Origin: Allomuricauda sp.
Lineage (GTDB): Bacteria; Bacteroidota; Bacteroidia; Flavobacteriales; Flavobacteriaceae
Direction of reading: 5' to 3'
DNA: 64,000 nucleotides
Assembly: GCF_013911645.1 (NCBI RefSeq)
Contig: NZ_JACESV010000002.1
Location: forward strand, 1,220,774 to 1,284,773
The stretch's first letter is position 1. Each line of letters opens with the position of its first letter. The translations under genes and the position numbers were made by a program. Positions 16,992-28,600 of this stretch are shown here, one piece after another. The notes under the pieces were generated by a model that did no database searches, was not told the origin of the DNA, and saw only the letters and a program-made list of their open reading frames with translations.

Positions 16992-18089
16992 ATGCCCATA
17001 TATATGGACCGACATATTGTACCGGGAATTGAAGCTAAGCATGCTGCCAAGGCACATCGTGAGGATTTATTGATTCAGGAAGAATATGGTTGTAGATGTA
17101 TGACCTATTGGGTAGATGAGAAGAATGGTTCCGCTTTTTGTTTGATAGATGCACCCAATAAAGATGCCGTGGAGGAAATGCACAAGAAGGCACATGGATT
17201 GGTTCCCCATGAAATTGTTCAAGTAAATAGCAATGTGGTCGAGGCCTTCTTGGGAAGAATAAACGACCCCGAAGGATTCTATGATGTTGATGACCCCAAC
17301 CTAAAAATATTCAACGATCCCGCATTCAGGATTATTCTGGTTTCCCGGACACTGAACCCTATTTCGCTCCAACAGCAACTCGGCAAGGAAAAGGCAAAGC
17401 GGTTGACCTCGCTTTATCGGGAAATTTACAGGGAAGAGCAGCAACGGTTCGAGGGGCGCGAGGTAGAATCGGAAGAGCAAGGTTTTATTACCTCTTTTGT
17501 TTCTGTGAACCAGGCTGTTGATTGTGCAAGGGCAGTTAAAAAAAGACTACATGTGGCTGGGGAATTAATACAGTTAAAAATAGGAATGCATGCAGGGATG
17601 CCTGTGGATAAAAGTGATGTGTTGTTCGGTGATACGGTTAAAATGGCGAAATACCTGTGCAATATCAAGAGAGGCGGGCCAATGGTCTTATCTTCCCTTG
17701 TTGCTGAAATATATAAGAGCGACATTAATGGGAATTCACAAGGGGAAAAGGTTAAAACTATCAAGGTCGAAGACGAGAACTTTCTTCTGGACATGATGGA
17801 CTTACTGCATGAAAACATAAAGAATCCGAATTGGGGCATTTCGGATTTTTGTCAAAAAATGGCAATGAGCAAATCCAAACTGTACCGTAAATGCACTCAG
17901 GTTATTGGTATGTCGCCCAACGAACTTTTCAGGGAACACAGATTGCTCAAATCCTTGAACTTGCTAAAAACGGAAAGAAATATCATGCAGACTTCCTATG
18001 ATGTCGGTTTTACAAGCCCTTCATATTTCACTAAATGTTTTCAGGAACGTTTTGGTATGACACCTTTGTCCTATGTTAAGGAGCTTTAG
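16992..18089 (+). CDS. DUF4242 / cyclase-homology / AraC fusion regulator
   Basis: A 365-residue predicted cytoplasmic transcription factor with three modules. Residues about 1-90 match the DUF4242/SCO4226 family (MPIYMDRH, YGCRCMTYWVDE, HKKAHGLVPHEI), whose Streptomyces member was described as nickel-binding; H8, H22, H64, H68 and several Cys are candidate ligands. Residues about 160-245 resemble a class III nucleotide cyclase domain (SVNQAVDCARAVKKRL, LKIGMHAG, LFGDTVKMAKYL), but the metal-binding aspartates of active cyclases are not evident, so it is probably a sensor. Residues about 265-365 form an AraC-type DNA-binding domain (ISDFCQKMAMSKSKLYRK, YDVGFTSPSYFTKCF). It lies between the DsrE operon and a DUF4242 gene, both likely targets. 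Confidence 0.8.
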   Translation: MPIYMDRHIVPGIEAKHAAKAHREDLLIQEEYGCRCMTYWVDEKNGSAFCLIDAPNKDAVEEMHKKAHGLVPHEIVQVNSNVVEAFLGRINDPEGFYDVDDPNLKIFNDPAFRIILVSRTLNPISLQQQLGKEKAKRLTSLYREIYREEQQRFEGREVESEEQGFITSFVSVNQAVDCARAVKKRLHVAGELIQLKIGMHAGMPVDKSDVLFGDTVKMAKYLCNIKRGGPMVLSSLVAEIYKSDINGNSQGEKVKTIKVEDENFLLDMMDLLHENIKNPNWGISDFCQKMAMSKSKLYRKCTQVIGMSPNELFREHRLLKSLNLLKTERNIMQTSYDVGFTSPSYFTKCFQERFGMTPLSYVKEL

Positions 18090-18157
18090 AGCCTGTTTAA
18101 GAATATGCGATCAAAAAGGGGCGTAGGAAAACAATTGACAAACTCCTAAACAGGTTC
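18089..18157. repeat. 69-bp element with 11-bp terminal inverted repeats
   Basis: GAGCCTGTTTA (18089-18099) and TAAACAGGTTC (18147-18157) are inverted repeats matching at 10 of 11 positions. The left arm begins on the last base of the regulator's stop codon. The element is too short to encode anything. It could be a miniature inverted-repeat element, the paired ends of a lost insertion sequence, or a 3'-end RNA hairpin. No clear target-site duplication was seen. Confidence 0.5.
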
Positions 18158-18225
18158 TTGGGCATGTTGAACCATCTTTTACATTTAAAAACTTTTTTGT
18201 TTTATCCCTATGTGTTGTGTATCAG

Positions 18226-18233
18226 TAGTTTTG
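18226..18233 (+). promoter_or_regulatory. Putative -7 element for the secreted DUF4242 gene
   Basis: TAGTTTTG matches TAnnTTTG and is 26 bp before the ATG. A TTTG at 18196-18199 is a possible -33 element, but the 26-bp spacing is longer than usual. Confidence 0.4.
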
Positions 18234-18259
18234 GAGTGTAATTTTAAAATTCAAAAACT

Positions 18260-18616
18260 ATGAAAGATTTAAAAACATTTGGAACCATTGTAATTGTAGT
18301 ACTGTTCGGTTTAATTTCTGGCCAAGCCCAAGAAACCAAAGCCAAGTTAAAAACCTATTTGATAGAACGAGACATTCCAAAAGCAGGCGAATTTACCGAA
18401 GAGGAATTAGTAGGCATTTCAAAAAAATCATGTTCGGTGCTTGAGAAAATGACAGATATTGAATGGGTGAATAGTTATGTGATGGATGAAAAGGTGTATT
18501 GTTTGTATAGGGCAACAACACCTAAATTGATTTATCAGCATGCCGAGGATGCGGGCTTTCCCGTTACAAGAATAATGGAAATAGGTTCGGTTATAGGTCC
18601 CAAAACGGCAAATTAA
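18260..18616 (+). CDS. Secreted DUF4242 domain protein
   Basis: A 118-residue protein with a signal peptide (about residues 1-24, ending GQAQ) and a single DUF4242 domain: KTYLIERDIPKAGEFTEEEL, KKSCSVLEK, IEWVNSYVMDEKVYCLYRA, HAEDAGFPV. The domain is related to, but not the same subtype as, the N-terminal module of the AraC-type regulator just upstream. Function is not established; nickel or other metal binding is one proposal for the wider family. Having both a cytoplasmic and an exported DUF4242 module in adjacent genes suggests they respond to or handle one ligand. Its own promoter-like motif implies separate transcription. Confidence 0.8.
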   Translation: MKDLKTFGTIVIVVLFGLISGQAQETKAKLKTYLIERDIPKAGEFTEEELVGISKKSCSVLEKMTDIEWVNSYVMDEKVYCLYRATTPKLIYQHAEDAGFPVTRIMEIGSVIGPKTAN

Positions 18617-18655
18617 TATTAATCCGTTAAATTCGTTCCCTGCATAGACAAGGAC

Positions 18656-19579
18656 ATGCCTAACAGGGAAAAAAATACAGAATTGATTAAAACCGAAGCC
18701 AAGCGCCTCGGTTTTTTGTCGTGCGGTGTTTCAAAGGCCGAATTTTTGGAAGAAGAAGCGCCCCGTTTGGAGAAATGGCTCAACCAGAACATGCATGGCG
18801 AAATGCAATACATGGAAAACTATTTTGACAAACGGCTTGATCCAACAAAATTGGTAGAGGGTTCCAAATCCGTTATTTCCCTATTGCTGAATTATTACCC
18901 ATCCGAAGAGCAAAATCCAGATTCCTATAAAATTTCCAAATATGCCTATGGCATGGATTATCACTTTGTGATAAAGGACAAACTCAAAAGCCTGCTCCAC
19001 TTTATTCAAGAAGAAATCGGAGACGTGCATGGGCGGGCCTTTGTGGATTCTGCGCCTGTACTGGACAAAGTATGGGCCGCAAAAAGTGGTCTGGGTTGGA
19101 TCGGTAAGCACAGCAATCTGCTTACCCAGCAAGTAGGCTCCTTTTATTTTATAGCTGAACTGATCGTGGACCTGGACCTGGAATACGATACCCCCGTAAC
19201 CGACCATTGCGGCACCTGTACCGCTTGTATAGATGCTTGCCCAACCGACGCCATTGTACAACCCTATGTGGTGGATGGCAGCAAATGCATATCATACCTC
19301 ACAATTGAATTAAAGAACGAAATCCCCTCCGAATTTGATGGTAAATTGGATGATTGGATGTTTGGTTGCGATGTTTGCCAAGATGTGTGCCCATGGAACC
19401 GCTTTTCAAAATCGCATAGCGAACCTCTTTTTGATCCAAACCCAGAATTATTGTCCTTCACCAAAAAGGATTGGGAAGAGATTACAGAAGATGTCTTTAA
19501 AAAAATCTTCAAAAAATCAGCGGTAAAAAGAACAAAACTGTCCGGCCTTAAACGTAATGTCGACTTTATTAAAAAATAA
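18656..19579 (+). CDS. queG: Epoxyqueuosine reductase QueG
   Basis: Cobalamin- and Fe-S-dependent enzyme that reduces epoxyqueuosine to queuosine in the tRNA anticodon, the last step of queuosine synthesis. Two ferredoxin-like clusters are visible: [12 protein letters not shown] and [11 protein letters not shown]. The N-terminal region ([33 protein letters not shown]) and [11 protein letters not shown] are typical of the family. Its 307 residues give the short Bacteroidota form without the C-terminal HEAT-like part. It stands alone, 40 bp after the DUF4242 gene and 166 bp before maeB. Confidence 0.95.
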   Translation: MPNREKNTELIKTEAKRLGFLSCGVSKAEFLEEEAPRLEKWLNQNMHGEMQYMENYFDKRLDPTKLVEGSKSVISLLLNYYPSEEQNPDSYKISKYAYGMDYHFVIKDKLKSLLHFIQEEIGDVHGRAFVDSAPVLDKVWAAKSGLGWIGKHSNLLTQQVGSFYFIAELIVDLDLEYDTPVTDHCGTCTACIDACPTDAIVQPYVVDGSKCISYLTIELKNEIPSEFDGKLDDWMFGCDVCQDVCPWNRFSKSHSEPLFDPNPELLSFTKKDWEEITEDVFKKIFKKSAVKRTKLSGLKRNVDFIKK

Positions 19580-19745
19580 AAGGATAGCCTTGTTTGATCT
19601 TTTGTTCAAATTTATAATGAAAACAAAATCAACGAGTTGAAAAACCGTTCGTTTTCTATGTAAGGCGCCAATAAAAAATTGATTGTTATAGATCTCCCAA
19701 TAAAACCTTGGAATACCCTAACTTTACCCATTCATTTTCGACAAT

Positions 19746-22043
19746 ATGAGCAAGGAAAAACAAAGAAGGGAAGCGTTACTCTACCACGCAAAACCACAAC
19801 CGGGAAAAATCAAGATTGTACCAACAAAACCCTATGCTACGCAAAGGGACCTGGCATTGGCCTATTCCCCGGGGGTGGCCGAACCTTGTTTGGAAATTGA
19901 AAAGAACAAGGACGATGTGTACAAGTACACCGCAAAAGGCAATATTGTTGCCGTGATCTCCAACGGAACTGCAGTTTTGGGCTTGGGAGATATTGGACCG
20001 GAAGCCTCTAAACCCGTTATGGAAGGGAAGAGCTTGCTTTTCAAGATTTTTGCCGATATCGATGGGATTGATATTGAACTTGATACCAAGGATGTGGATA
20101 GGTTCATTGAAACAGTCAAAACGATTGCCCCAACATTTGGGGGCATCAATTTAGAAGATATCAAGGCTCCCGAAGCATTCGAGATTGAACGTAGGTTGAA
20201 AGAAGAACTCGATATTCCCGTAATGCACGACGATCAGCACGGGACCGCGATCATTTCCGCTGCAGCTTTGCTGAATGCCTTGGAGATTGCCGAAAAAAAA
20301 ATTGAAGAAGTTAAAATTGTAGTAAGCGGAGCGGGAGCGGCGGCGGTTTCCTGTACAAAGCTCTACAAAGCCTTTGGGGCCAGGACAGAGAATATTGTAA
20401 TGCTGGACAGTAAGGGGGTAATCCGAAGTGATAGGGAAACCCTGAGCGAAGAGAAAAAAGAATTTGCCACCGATCGGAAGATTGACACTTTGGAAGAGGC
20501 CATGAAAGATTCCGATGTGTTCATTGGACTTTCCATTGCCGATATTGTTTCTCCAGAAATGCTGAATTCCATGGCCGAAAACCCCATTGTTTTTGCCATG
20601 GCAAATCCTAACCCCGAGATTGAGTACGATTTGGCCATGAAGACCAGGGACGACATTATTATGGCCACAGGCCGTTCCGACCACCCTAATCAGGTGAACA
20701 ATGTGTTGGGCTTTCCTTTTATTTTTAGAGGGGCTTTGGATGTGCGGGCAACCAAAATCAACGAGGAAATGAAAATGGCCGCAGTAAGGGCCTTGGCCGA
20801 TTTGACCCGTGAACCCGTGCCGGAACAGGTAAATATAGCTTACGATGCCACTAGGTTGACCTTTGGACGTGATTACATCATTCCAAAACCATTTGATCCC
20901 CGTTTGATCACCAAAATTCCACCTGCTGTGGCCAAAGCGGCCATGGACAGTGGCGTGGCGAAATTCCCCATACAAGATTGGGCAAAGTATGAAGAGGAAC
21001 TCTACCAAAGATCGGGTAATGACAACAAAGTTGTCCGGTTGCTTCACAATAGGGCCAAAGTGAATCCAAAACGCATTGTTTTTGCTGAAGCTGAACTTTT
21101 GGACGTAATGAAGGCTGCCCAAATTGTGCATGATGAGGGTATAGGTATCCCAATCCTTTTAGGAAATAAGGAAACCATAGAAAATTTAAAGGCGGAACTC
21201 GAATTTGATGCTGAAGTCCCCATTATAGATCCTCGCTCCGATGAATTCAGTAAGATGAGGACCAAATATGCCTTAAAACTTTGGGAACTGAGAAAAAGAA
21301 AGGGCGAGACCAAGTACAGTGCTCGGGTAAACATGGGCAAACGTAATTATTTTGGCGCCATGATGCTCAAAGAAGGTGATGCTGATGGTATGATTTCCGG
21401 TTACTCAAGATCTTACCCTAAAGTGCTTCGTCCTGTTTTTGAAGTATTGGGGCGTGCCAAAAATGTGAAAAATGCCAGTACGGTAAATATTATGATAACG
21501 GACAGAGGGCCGCTCTTTTTGGCCGATACCTCCATCAATATTGATCCCAATGCCGAAGAGTTGGCAGAAATTGCCCAAATGACGGCCAATGTAGCCAAGA
21601 CCTTTGGTTTTAATCCAGTAATGGCATTGCTTTCTTACGCCAACTTTGGCTCATCCAGCCACCCGAATGCACAGAAAGTGAGGGAGGCAGTGAGCATATT
21701 GCATGAAAGAAACCCGGATTTGGTGGTTGATGGAGAGATTCAGACCGACTTTGCATTAGATCCCGAGATGAGCAGCAAAAACTTCCCGTTCTCCAAAATA
21801 TCGGGTAAAAAAGTGAATACGTTGGTTTTTCCTAACTTGGAATCCGCCAATATCACTTACAAATTGTTGAAAGGTCTCAACAATGCCGATTCCATTGGGC
21901 CAATTATGGTTGGGCTTACAAGAGCCGCCCATATTTTGCAGTTGGGAGCCAGTGTGGACGAAATGGTGAACATGGCTGCCGTGGCCGTTATAGATGCCCA
22001 AGAACGAGAGAAAAGAAAAATAGCGAAAATGCAAGGGGAATGA
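19746..22043 (+). CDS. maeB: NADP-dependent malic enzyme with C-terminal phosphotransacetylase-like domain
   Basis: Oxidative decarboxylation of malate to pyruvate with NADP. Residues about 1-430 are the malic enzyme, with YSPGVAEPCLEI, NGTAVLGLGDIG, MHDDQHGTAI and the nucleotide-binding VVSGAGAAAVSC. Residues about 435-765 are a phosphotransacetylase-like domain (GDADGMISGYSRSYP, NFGSSSHPNA), which in MaeB enzymes is regulatory and binds acetyl-CoA. The length, 765 residues, is standard. It is followed by ruvA after 23 bp. The upstream 166 bp contains only a weak promoter-like TAACTTTA. Confidence 0.96.
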   Translation: MSKEKQRREALLYHAKPQPGKIKIVPTKPYATQRDLALAYSPGVAEPCLEIEKNKDDVYKYTAKGNIVAVISNGTAVLGLGDIGPEASKPVMEGKSLLFKIFADIDGIDIELDTKDVDRFIETVKTIAPTFGGINLEDIKAPEAFEIERRLKEELDIPVMHDDQHGTAIISAAALLNALEIAEKKIEEVKIVVSGAGAAAVSCTKLYKAFGARTENIVMLDSKGVIRSDRETLSEEKKEFATDRKIDTLEEAMKDSDVFIGLSIADIVSPEMLNSMAENPIVFAMANPNPEIEYDLAMKTRDDIIMATGRSDHPNQVNNVLGFPFIFRGALDVRATKINEEMKMAAVRALADLTREPVPEQVNIAYDATRLTFGRDYIIPKPFDPRLITKIPPAVAKAAMDSGVAKFPIQDWAKYEEELYQRSGNDNKVVRLLHNRAKVNPKRIVFAEAELLDVMKAAQIVHDEGIGIPILLGNKETIENLKAELEFDAEVPIIDPRSDEFSKMRTKYALKLWELRKRKGETKYSARVNMGKRNYFGAMMLKEGDADGMISGYSRSYPKVLRPVFEVLGRAKNVKNASTVNIMITDRGPLFLADTSINIDPNAEELAEIAQMTANVAKTFGFNPVMALLSYANFGSSSHPNAQKVREAVSILHERNPDLVVDGEIQTDFALDPEMSSKNFPFSKISGKKVNTLVFPNLESANITYKLLKGLNNADSIGPIMVGLTRAAHILQLGASVDEMVNMAAVAVIDAQEREKRKIAKMQGE

Positions 22044-22066
22044 TCAAAAATCAAATCGGTTAAAAA

Positions 22067-22648
22067 ATGATTACCCATTTAAGAGGAAAACTAGTAGAGA
22101 AGAATCCAACCTATGTCATTGTGGAGTGCAATGGAGTGGGGTATTTTTTAAACATTTCGTTGCACACCTTTTCCCTGCTTCCGGATGAGGAAAACATATT
22201 TATTTATACCGACTTATTGGTAAAGGAAGATTCCCATACCTTGTTCGGATTTGCCGAGCGTGCCGAACGCGAAGTCTTCCGTTTATTGATATCGGTTTCA
22301 GGGGTTGGTGCCAGTACTGCGCGTACCATGTTATCCTCGCTTTCACCGTCCGATGTAAGGGATGCCATAGCCAATGGGGATGTACCCACAATCCAGTCTG
22401 TAAAAGGGATTGGTGCCAAAACGGCCCAGCGTGTAATCTTGGATTTGAAGGACAAGATTTTAAAAGTCTACGACATAGGCGAAGTTTCACAACAATCAAA
22501 CAATACAAATAAAGAAGAAGCGTTATCTGCATTAGAGGTTCTTGGTTTTACCAGAAAACAATCCGAAAAGGTAGTGGACAAGGTAGTTTCCCAAGATACT
22601 TCGCTAAGCGTAGAGAACATTATTAAACTGGCGCTGAAAAATTTGTAA
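22067..22648 (+). CDS. ruvA: Holliday junction DNA-binding protein RuvA
   Basis: Tetrameric junction-binding partner of RuvB. The N-terminal OB fold (MITHLRGKLVEKNPTYVIVE), the two helix-hairpin-helix motifs (LISVSGVGASTARTML and IQSVKGIGAKTAQRVILDLK) and the C-terminal RuvB-contacting domain (EALSALEVLGFTRKQSEK) are in order within 193 residues. It sits between maeB and sprA, an arrangement I recall as common in Flavobacteriaceae. Confidence 0.97.
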   Translation: MITHLRGKLVEKNPTYVIVECNGVGYFLNISLHTFSLLPDEENIFIYTDLLVKEDSHTLFGFAERAEREVFRLLISVSGVGASTARTMLSSLSPSDVRDAIANGDVPTIQSVKGIGAKTAQRVILDLKDKILKVYDIGEVSQQSNNTNKEEALSALEVLGFTRKQSEKVVDKVVSQDTSLSVENIIKLALKNL

Positions 22649-22653
22649 CTAGT

Positions 22654-25600
22654 TTGAAAAAAGGGGCAAAACCAATACTTAAACCAACACGCTTTAAGTA
22701 CATATTCTTTGTTGTTTGTTTGCTGTCCATAGCTACAATAATGGGGCAGGAAACCAACGAACAGGCTCAGGATTCTGTAAAAACAGGTGTAGAGCTTGGT
22801 CGCCTTATCATGGAAAATCCTGATAGCATTGTTGCAAAATACACCTACGATCCCAAAACCAATACTTACGTTTACAGAGAAAGCATAGGGGATTTTAATG
22901 TCAACTACCCCGTAATTCTTACCCCGGAACAATACTACGACCTTGTTGAAAAGGAACAGATGAAATCCTACTTTAAGCAAAAGGCAGATGCCTATGCAGG
23001 GAAGAAGGAAGGAAGCGAAGAAGCAAGAAGAAACCTGTTGCCCAACTTTTATGTGAACAGTAACTTTTTTGAGACCATTTTTGGCGGGAACACCATTGAG
23101 GTAATCCCACAAGGGTCGGTTGCGATGGATTTGGGGATTTTATGGCAAAAAAATGACAACCCCGCTCTATCTCCCAGGAACAGAACCAATCTTTCATTTG
23201 ATTTTGACCAACGCATCAGTTTGAGTTTATTGGGAAAAGTGGGTGAGCGTCTTCAGGTAACTGCAAATTATGACACCGAAGCCACATTCGATTTTCAGAA
23301 TTTGGTAAAACTCGATTATACCCCGACCGAGGATGATATTCTTCAAAAAATTGAAGTGGGTAACGTAAGTATGCCCCTCAACAGTTCTTTGATTACGGGC
23401 GCACAGAGTTTGTTCGGGGTAAAAACACAGCTTCAGTTTGGGAAAACAACGGTTACCGCTGTTTTTTCCGAACAACGATCACAAAACAATACTGTAGTTG
23501 CCCAAGGTGGGGGTACTGTAAACGAGTTTTCCCTAACCGCATTGGATTACGATGAGGACAGGCACTTTTTCCTGGCCCATTATTTTCGCGATAATTACGA
23601 TCGTGCATTGGAATTTTATCCCTTTATACAAACGCAAGTTCAAATTACCCGTTTGGAGGTGTGGGTGACCAATCGAAACCAGCAAACACAAAATGTTAGA
23701 AATGTTGTAGCCATTCAGGATTTGGGAGAGGGCATATCCGATAATACACGTATTGGGGCCAACAATGGTGACCCAGCAGGGTTTTTTAACCCTTCTGCTG
23801 TGGCAAGTGGGCTTCCTCAGAACGGGGCCAATGCCTATGACCCCAATCAAATTGGAAGCGGAGCGCTGACACAGTCCATTAGAGATATCGCTACGGTGGA
23901 TTCCGGATTCAATATTCCAGGATATACCGTAAACCAAGGTTTTGATTATGCAATTCTTGAAAACGCCAGAAAACTTGAGGCAGGGAGGGATTATGAGTTC
24001 GATTCCCAATTGGGATATATCTCCCTAAGTCAGAGTTTGAGCAACGATGAGGTACTGGGAGTAGCTTTTCAGTATACCTACAATGGCGAGGTTTATCAGG
24101 TGGGTGAGTTTGCCAACGGCGGGGTTGATGCGACATCGGTTTCGGTCAACACAAGTTTTGTTGAAAATAATTCATTGGTCTTAAAATTACTGAAAAGCAA
24201 CATTACCAACGTGGAGGACCCAATTTGGGATTTGATGATGAAAAACATCTACTCAACCGGGGCCTATCAATTGAATCAAGAGGATTTTAAGTTGAACATC
24301 CTTTATTCCGACCCAACACCACGAAACTATATTACGCCAGTAGACCCCAACGCAGGTTGGCCCTCGGGCTTGGAAGATCAGATATTGCTCAATGTGTTCA
24401 ATTTAGACCGTTTGAACACCTATAATGATGTACAACCGGGCGGGGATGGGTTTTTTGACTATGTGGAAGGAATCACTGTGGATTCCCAATCCGGACGGAT
24501 TATTTTCACCAAGGTTGAACCCTTTGGGGAATACCTTTTTGAGAAATTGGGAGGCGGGGTTTACGATGTGGATAACGACCAAGGGTACAACCCCAACCAA
24601 AGGCGTTACGTATTCCGCAACATGTACGCAAAAACCAAGGCGGCTTCGTTGCAGAATGCCGAAAAAAACCGTTTTCAGATAAAGGGAAGGTACACCTCCC
24701 AATCCAATAATGGTATTCCCATCGGGGCTTTTAATGTGCCACAAGGTTCCGTTACCGTTACCGCAGGGGGGCGTCAATTGCAAGAAGGCATCGATTATAC
24801 GGTGAACTATCAAGCGGGAACGGTGCAACTTTTGGACCCAAGCTTAGAGGCATCCAATACCCCCATCAATATTTCTGTAGAGAACAATGCCGTATTTGGG
24901 CAACAAACACGTCGATTTGCGGGGGTCAATGTAGAACATAAGTTCAACGACAAATTTGTTTTGGGCGGTACCTTGCTCAATTTGAACGAGCGACCCCTTA
25001 CCCAAAAATCAAATTACGGGATAGAACCTGTTAACAATACTATTTTTGGTCTAAATGGAAACTTCAGTACCGAAATCCCTTTTTTGACAAGACTAGCAAA
25101 CAAATTGCCAAATATTGATACCGATGTGCCCTCCAATCTCTCGTTGAGGGGCGAAGTGGCCTTTTTGCGACCCAATTCACCAAAAAATGCGGATTTTAGG
25201 GGGGAAACCACCACCTACCTGGATGATTTTGAAGGAGCACAGGCCTTGATCGATATCCGTTCCTCTTTGGGATGGACCTTGGCCAGTCCGCCAGTTGAGT
25301 ATATAGATGATAGAACAGGAATTGATGTAGGCTACGAGCGTGCAAAAATGGCGTGGTATACCATAGACCCTATTTTTTATACGAATCAGAGACCATCAGG
25401 ATTGTCGGACAACGATATTTCCCTGAACTCCACCCGTAGGGTTTTTATTGATGAGGTATTTACCGAAACCGATATTGCCCAAGGGCAAACGCAGGTGCAA
25501 AGCACACTGGATATTGTGTATTACCCAAATGAAAAAGGGCCCTACAATGCCAATCCAAGTTTTGAATCCGAAACCCCAGATGCCAAGTGGGGCGGTATTA

Positions 25601-28600
25601 TGAGACCCTTGAGCAGTACCAACTTTGAGCAATCCAACGTAGAGTTTGTCCAGTTTTGGGTGTTGGATCCCTATATTGATGGAGAAACCACCGATGCCAA
25701 TGCAGGAGAATTGGTGCTTAATTTAGGCAATATCTCCGAAGATATCCTAAAAGATGGTCGTAAGCAATATGAAAACGGACTTCCCGCAAGCACGAACAAC
25801 GAAGTGCCAAGGGAAACCGCTTGGGGCCAAGTGCCATCGACCCAATCTTTGGTGTATGCCTTTGATGCCGATGAGGCCAACAGAACAGCTCAAGACCTTG
25901 GTCTGGATGGCTACGGTGACGCCCAAGAGGCTGCAATTTATAATGGTCCGGCGGAAGACCCTGCTTTGGATAACTATCAATATTACTTGGATAGGGAAGG
26001 TGGCATCTTGGACCGTTATTTTGACTTTAACAATACGCAAGGGAATTCCCCGGTTTCCGTAACAAATACCAATAGAGGTTCCACAACTTTGCCAGATGTG
26101 GAAGATATTGACCGGGATTTGACCATGAACACGGTGAACAGCTACTACGAATACCGTATTCAGATAAAGCCCAACACTACCATCGACGACAAATATGTAA
26201 CGGATATACGCGAAGGACAAACCCCGACACTGCCCAATGGAACACAACTGAACCGTAGGTGGATTCAGTATAAAATACCATTGAGCGATTTTACGGATGC
26301 CATAGGTGGCATCTCGGATTTTAGATCCATTAGCTTTATGAGAATGTACCTTACCGGATTTTCGGATGATGTGGTACTGCGTTTTGCAACCTTGGATTTG
26401 GTGCGTGGCGATTGGAGAACCTATACCAACTCCTTACAGCCCAATGTGGACAATGATCCTTCGGATGATGCCACGGTAACCGATGTGAATACCGTGAATA
26501 TTGAAGAAAACTACGGAAGGCAACCCATACCTTATGTATTGCCCCCAGGTGTTGTGCGGGAACAATTGAACAATAACAATACCATTATCCGCCAGAATGA
26601 GCAATCCTTGTCCTTTGTTGTGGAAAATTTGGAGTCTCAGGATTCCCGAGGAGTGTTCAAAAATGTAAATGTTGATGTGCGCCAGTACGAACGCCTTAAA
26701 ATGTTCATGCACGCCGAAAAAATATTCAATACCGATTATTCAGATAGTGATACACCACTGGTCGGTTTCTTGAGGATCGGCACCGATTTCTCCGAAAACT
26801 TCTATCAAATAGAGTTACCGCTTCAATTTACCCCATTTGGAGCTTCATCCGCAGATGAAATTTGGCCCGATGTAAACGAAATTGACGTCGCATTGAGCGA
26901 TTTGGGCAAAGTTAAATCCAAAGGAATATCCGATCAGACCTTGGACGAAATCAAATACTACGAAATTGTGGACGGTGAGGCCGTGCTAGTGGATGAGTTT
27001 GCCCCAAGAACCCCGGGCACCGTTCGTATTGGTATTCGTGGTAATCCATCTTTGGGCAGTATTCGTGGCATGATGGTCGGTATTAAAAACATTGATGACA
27101 TTCCGGCCCGTGGGGAAGTGTGGTTCAATGAGCTTCGCTTGGCAGGTCTTGAAAATAATGGAGGGTGGGCCGCTACCGCTGCTTTGGACGCCAACATGGC
27201 CGATTTTGCCAATGTGACGGCAACAGGAAGCCGAAGCACATCGGGCTTTGGTTCCATTGACCAAACTCCTACGGAGCGTTCCTTGGAAGATGCCATTTCT
27301 TACGATGTGGTGACCAATGTAAATGTGGGGCAACTGTTTCCAAAGAAATGGAACCTGCAATTGCCGTTCAATTATGGAATATCCGAAACACTCATTACTC
27401 CAGAGTTCGACCCCGTTTATGACGACTTAAGATTGGATGATAGGATTGCAGCAGCTTCAACGGCAGAAGAGGCAGAGGATATAGAAGAGCAGGCTGAAGA
27501 TTATACGAAACGAACCAGTATCAACTTGATCGGTGTACGAAAAAATAGGGGAGAGGAAGCCGAGGAAAACTTCTTCGACGTGGAAAACTTCACTTTTAAT
27601 TACTCCTATAACGAAACAGATCACAGGGATTTTGAGATTGCGGAACTTCGTGACCAGAATGTTTCCACCGGATTTGTGTACAATCACAACTTTAAACCTG
27701 CTCCCGTGGCACCTTTTGCCAAAAAGGATTCCGTGCTCACGGGCAAATATTGGCAATGGTTAAAGGACTTGAACTTTAATGCACTGCCAACAAGTCTTTC
27801 CGTAAATGCAAATTACAACCGCTCCTTCAACCAACAACGGTATCGGGATGTGTTGGAACCTGGTGTGGATGCTTTGGAATTACCATTGTTACAACAGCGA
27901 AATTATTTGTTCAACTGGCAATATGCCCTCAATTATAGCATTACAAAATCGTTACGGTTGAATTTGACCGCGTCCAACAATAACATTGTCCGTAATTATT
28001 TTAATGTGGATGAAAATCCCGATTCCGGTATAAACGATGCGCTTGATCTTTGGGATGGATTTTTTGATATTGGCGAGCCCAACAGGCATGCACAGCAAAT
28101 GCAATTGAACTACGAGCTGCCATTTAGCAAGATACCCTTCCTCAATTTTATAAATGCACAGTACACCTACACCAGTAATTTTGATTGGCAACGCGGGGGC
28201 GATGCATTGCGCGAGGTCGCCAACGAAGACATTAATACCGTACAGAACGCCAGCACCCATAATTTAACGGCCAATATGAGCATGCAGCGTTTTTATGACT
28301 TTTTGGGCCTAAAGAAGCGTGATGGCAAAGTAACGGCAAACCAAGCGGCTATCAGAAGGGATAAAGCAGGTAATCCCGCAAATGGTGAAGCTGCCGATGG
28401 ACCAAGAAAAACAAGTAAGGGTTTTAATACGTTGGTGGATATTGTTACCATGGTAAAACGGTTAAATGTAAATTACAGCGAAAACCGCGGTACCGTACTG
28501 CCGGGATATACCCAATCCATTGGATTTATTGGAACCACCCGACCAACTTTGGGTTTTGTGTTCGGAAGTCAGGCCGATGTGCGTTTTGAAGCTGCACGTA

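Noticed and set aside
20151..21131. Long open frame (326 codons) on the minus strand within maeB
   Set aside because: It lies fully inside a well-conserved gene and reads as low-complexity His/Gly-rich protein without family motifs; it is a codon-bias shadow.
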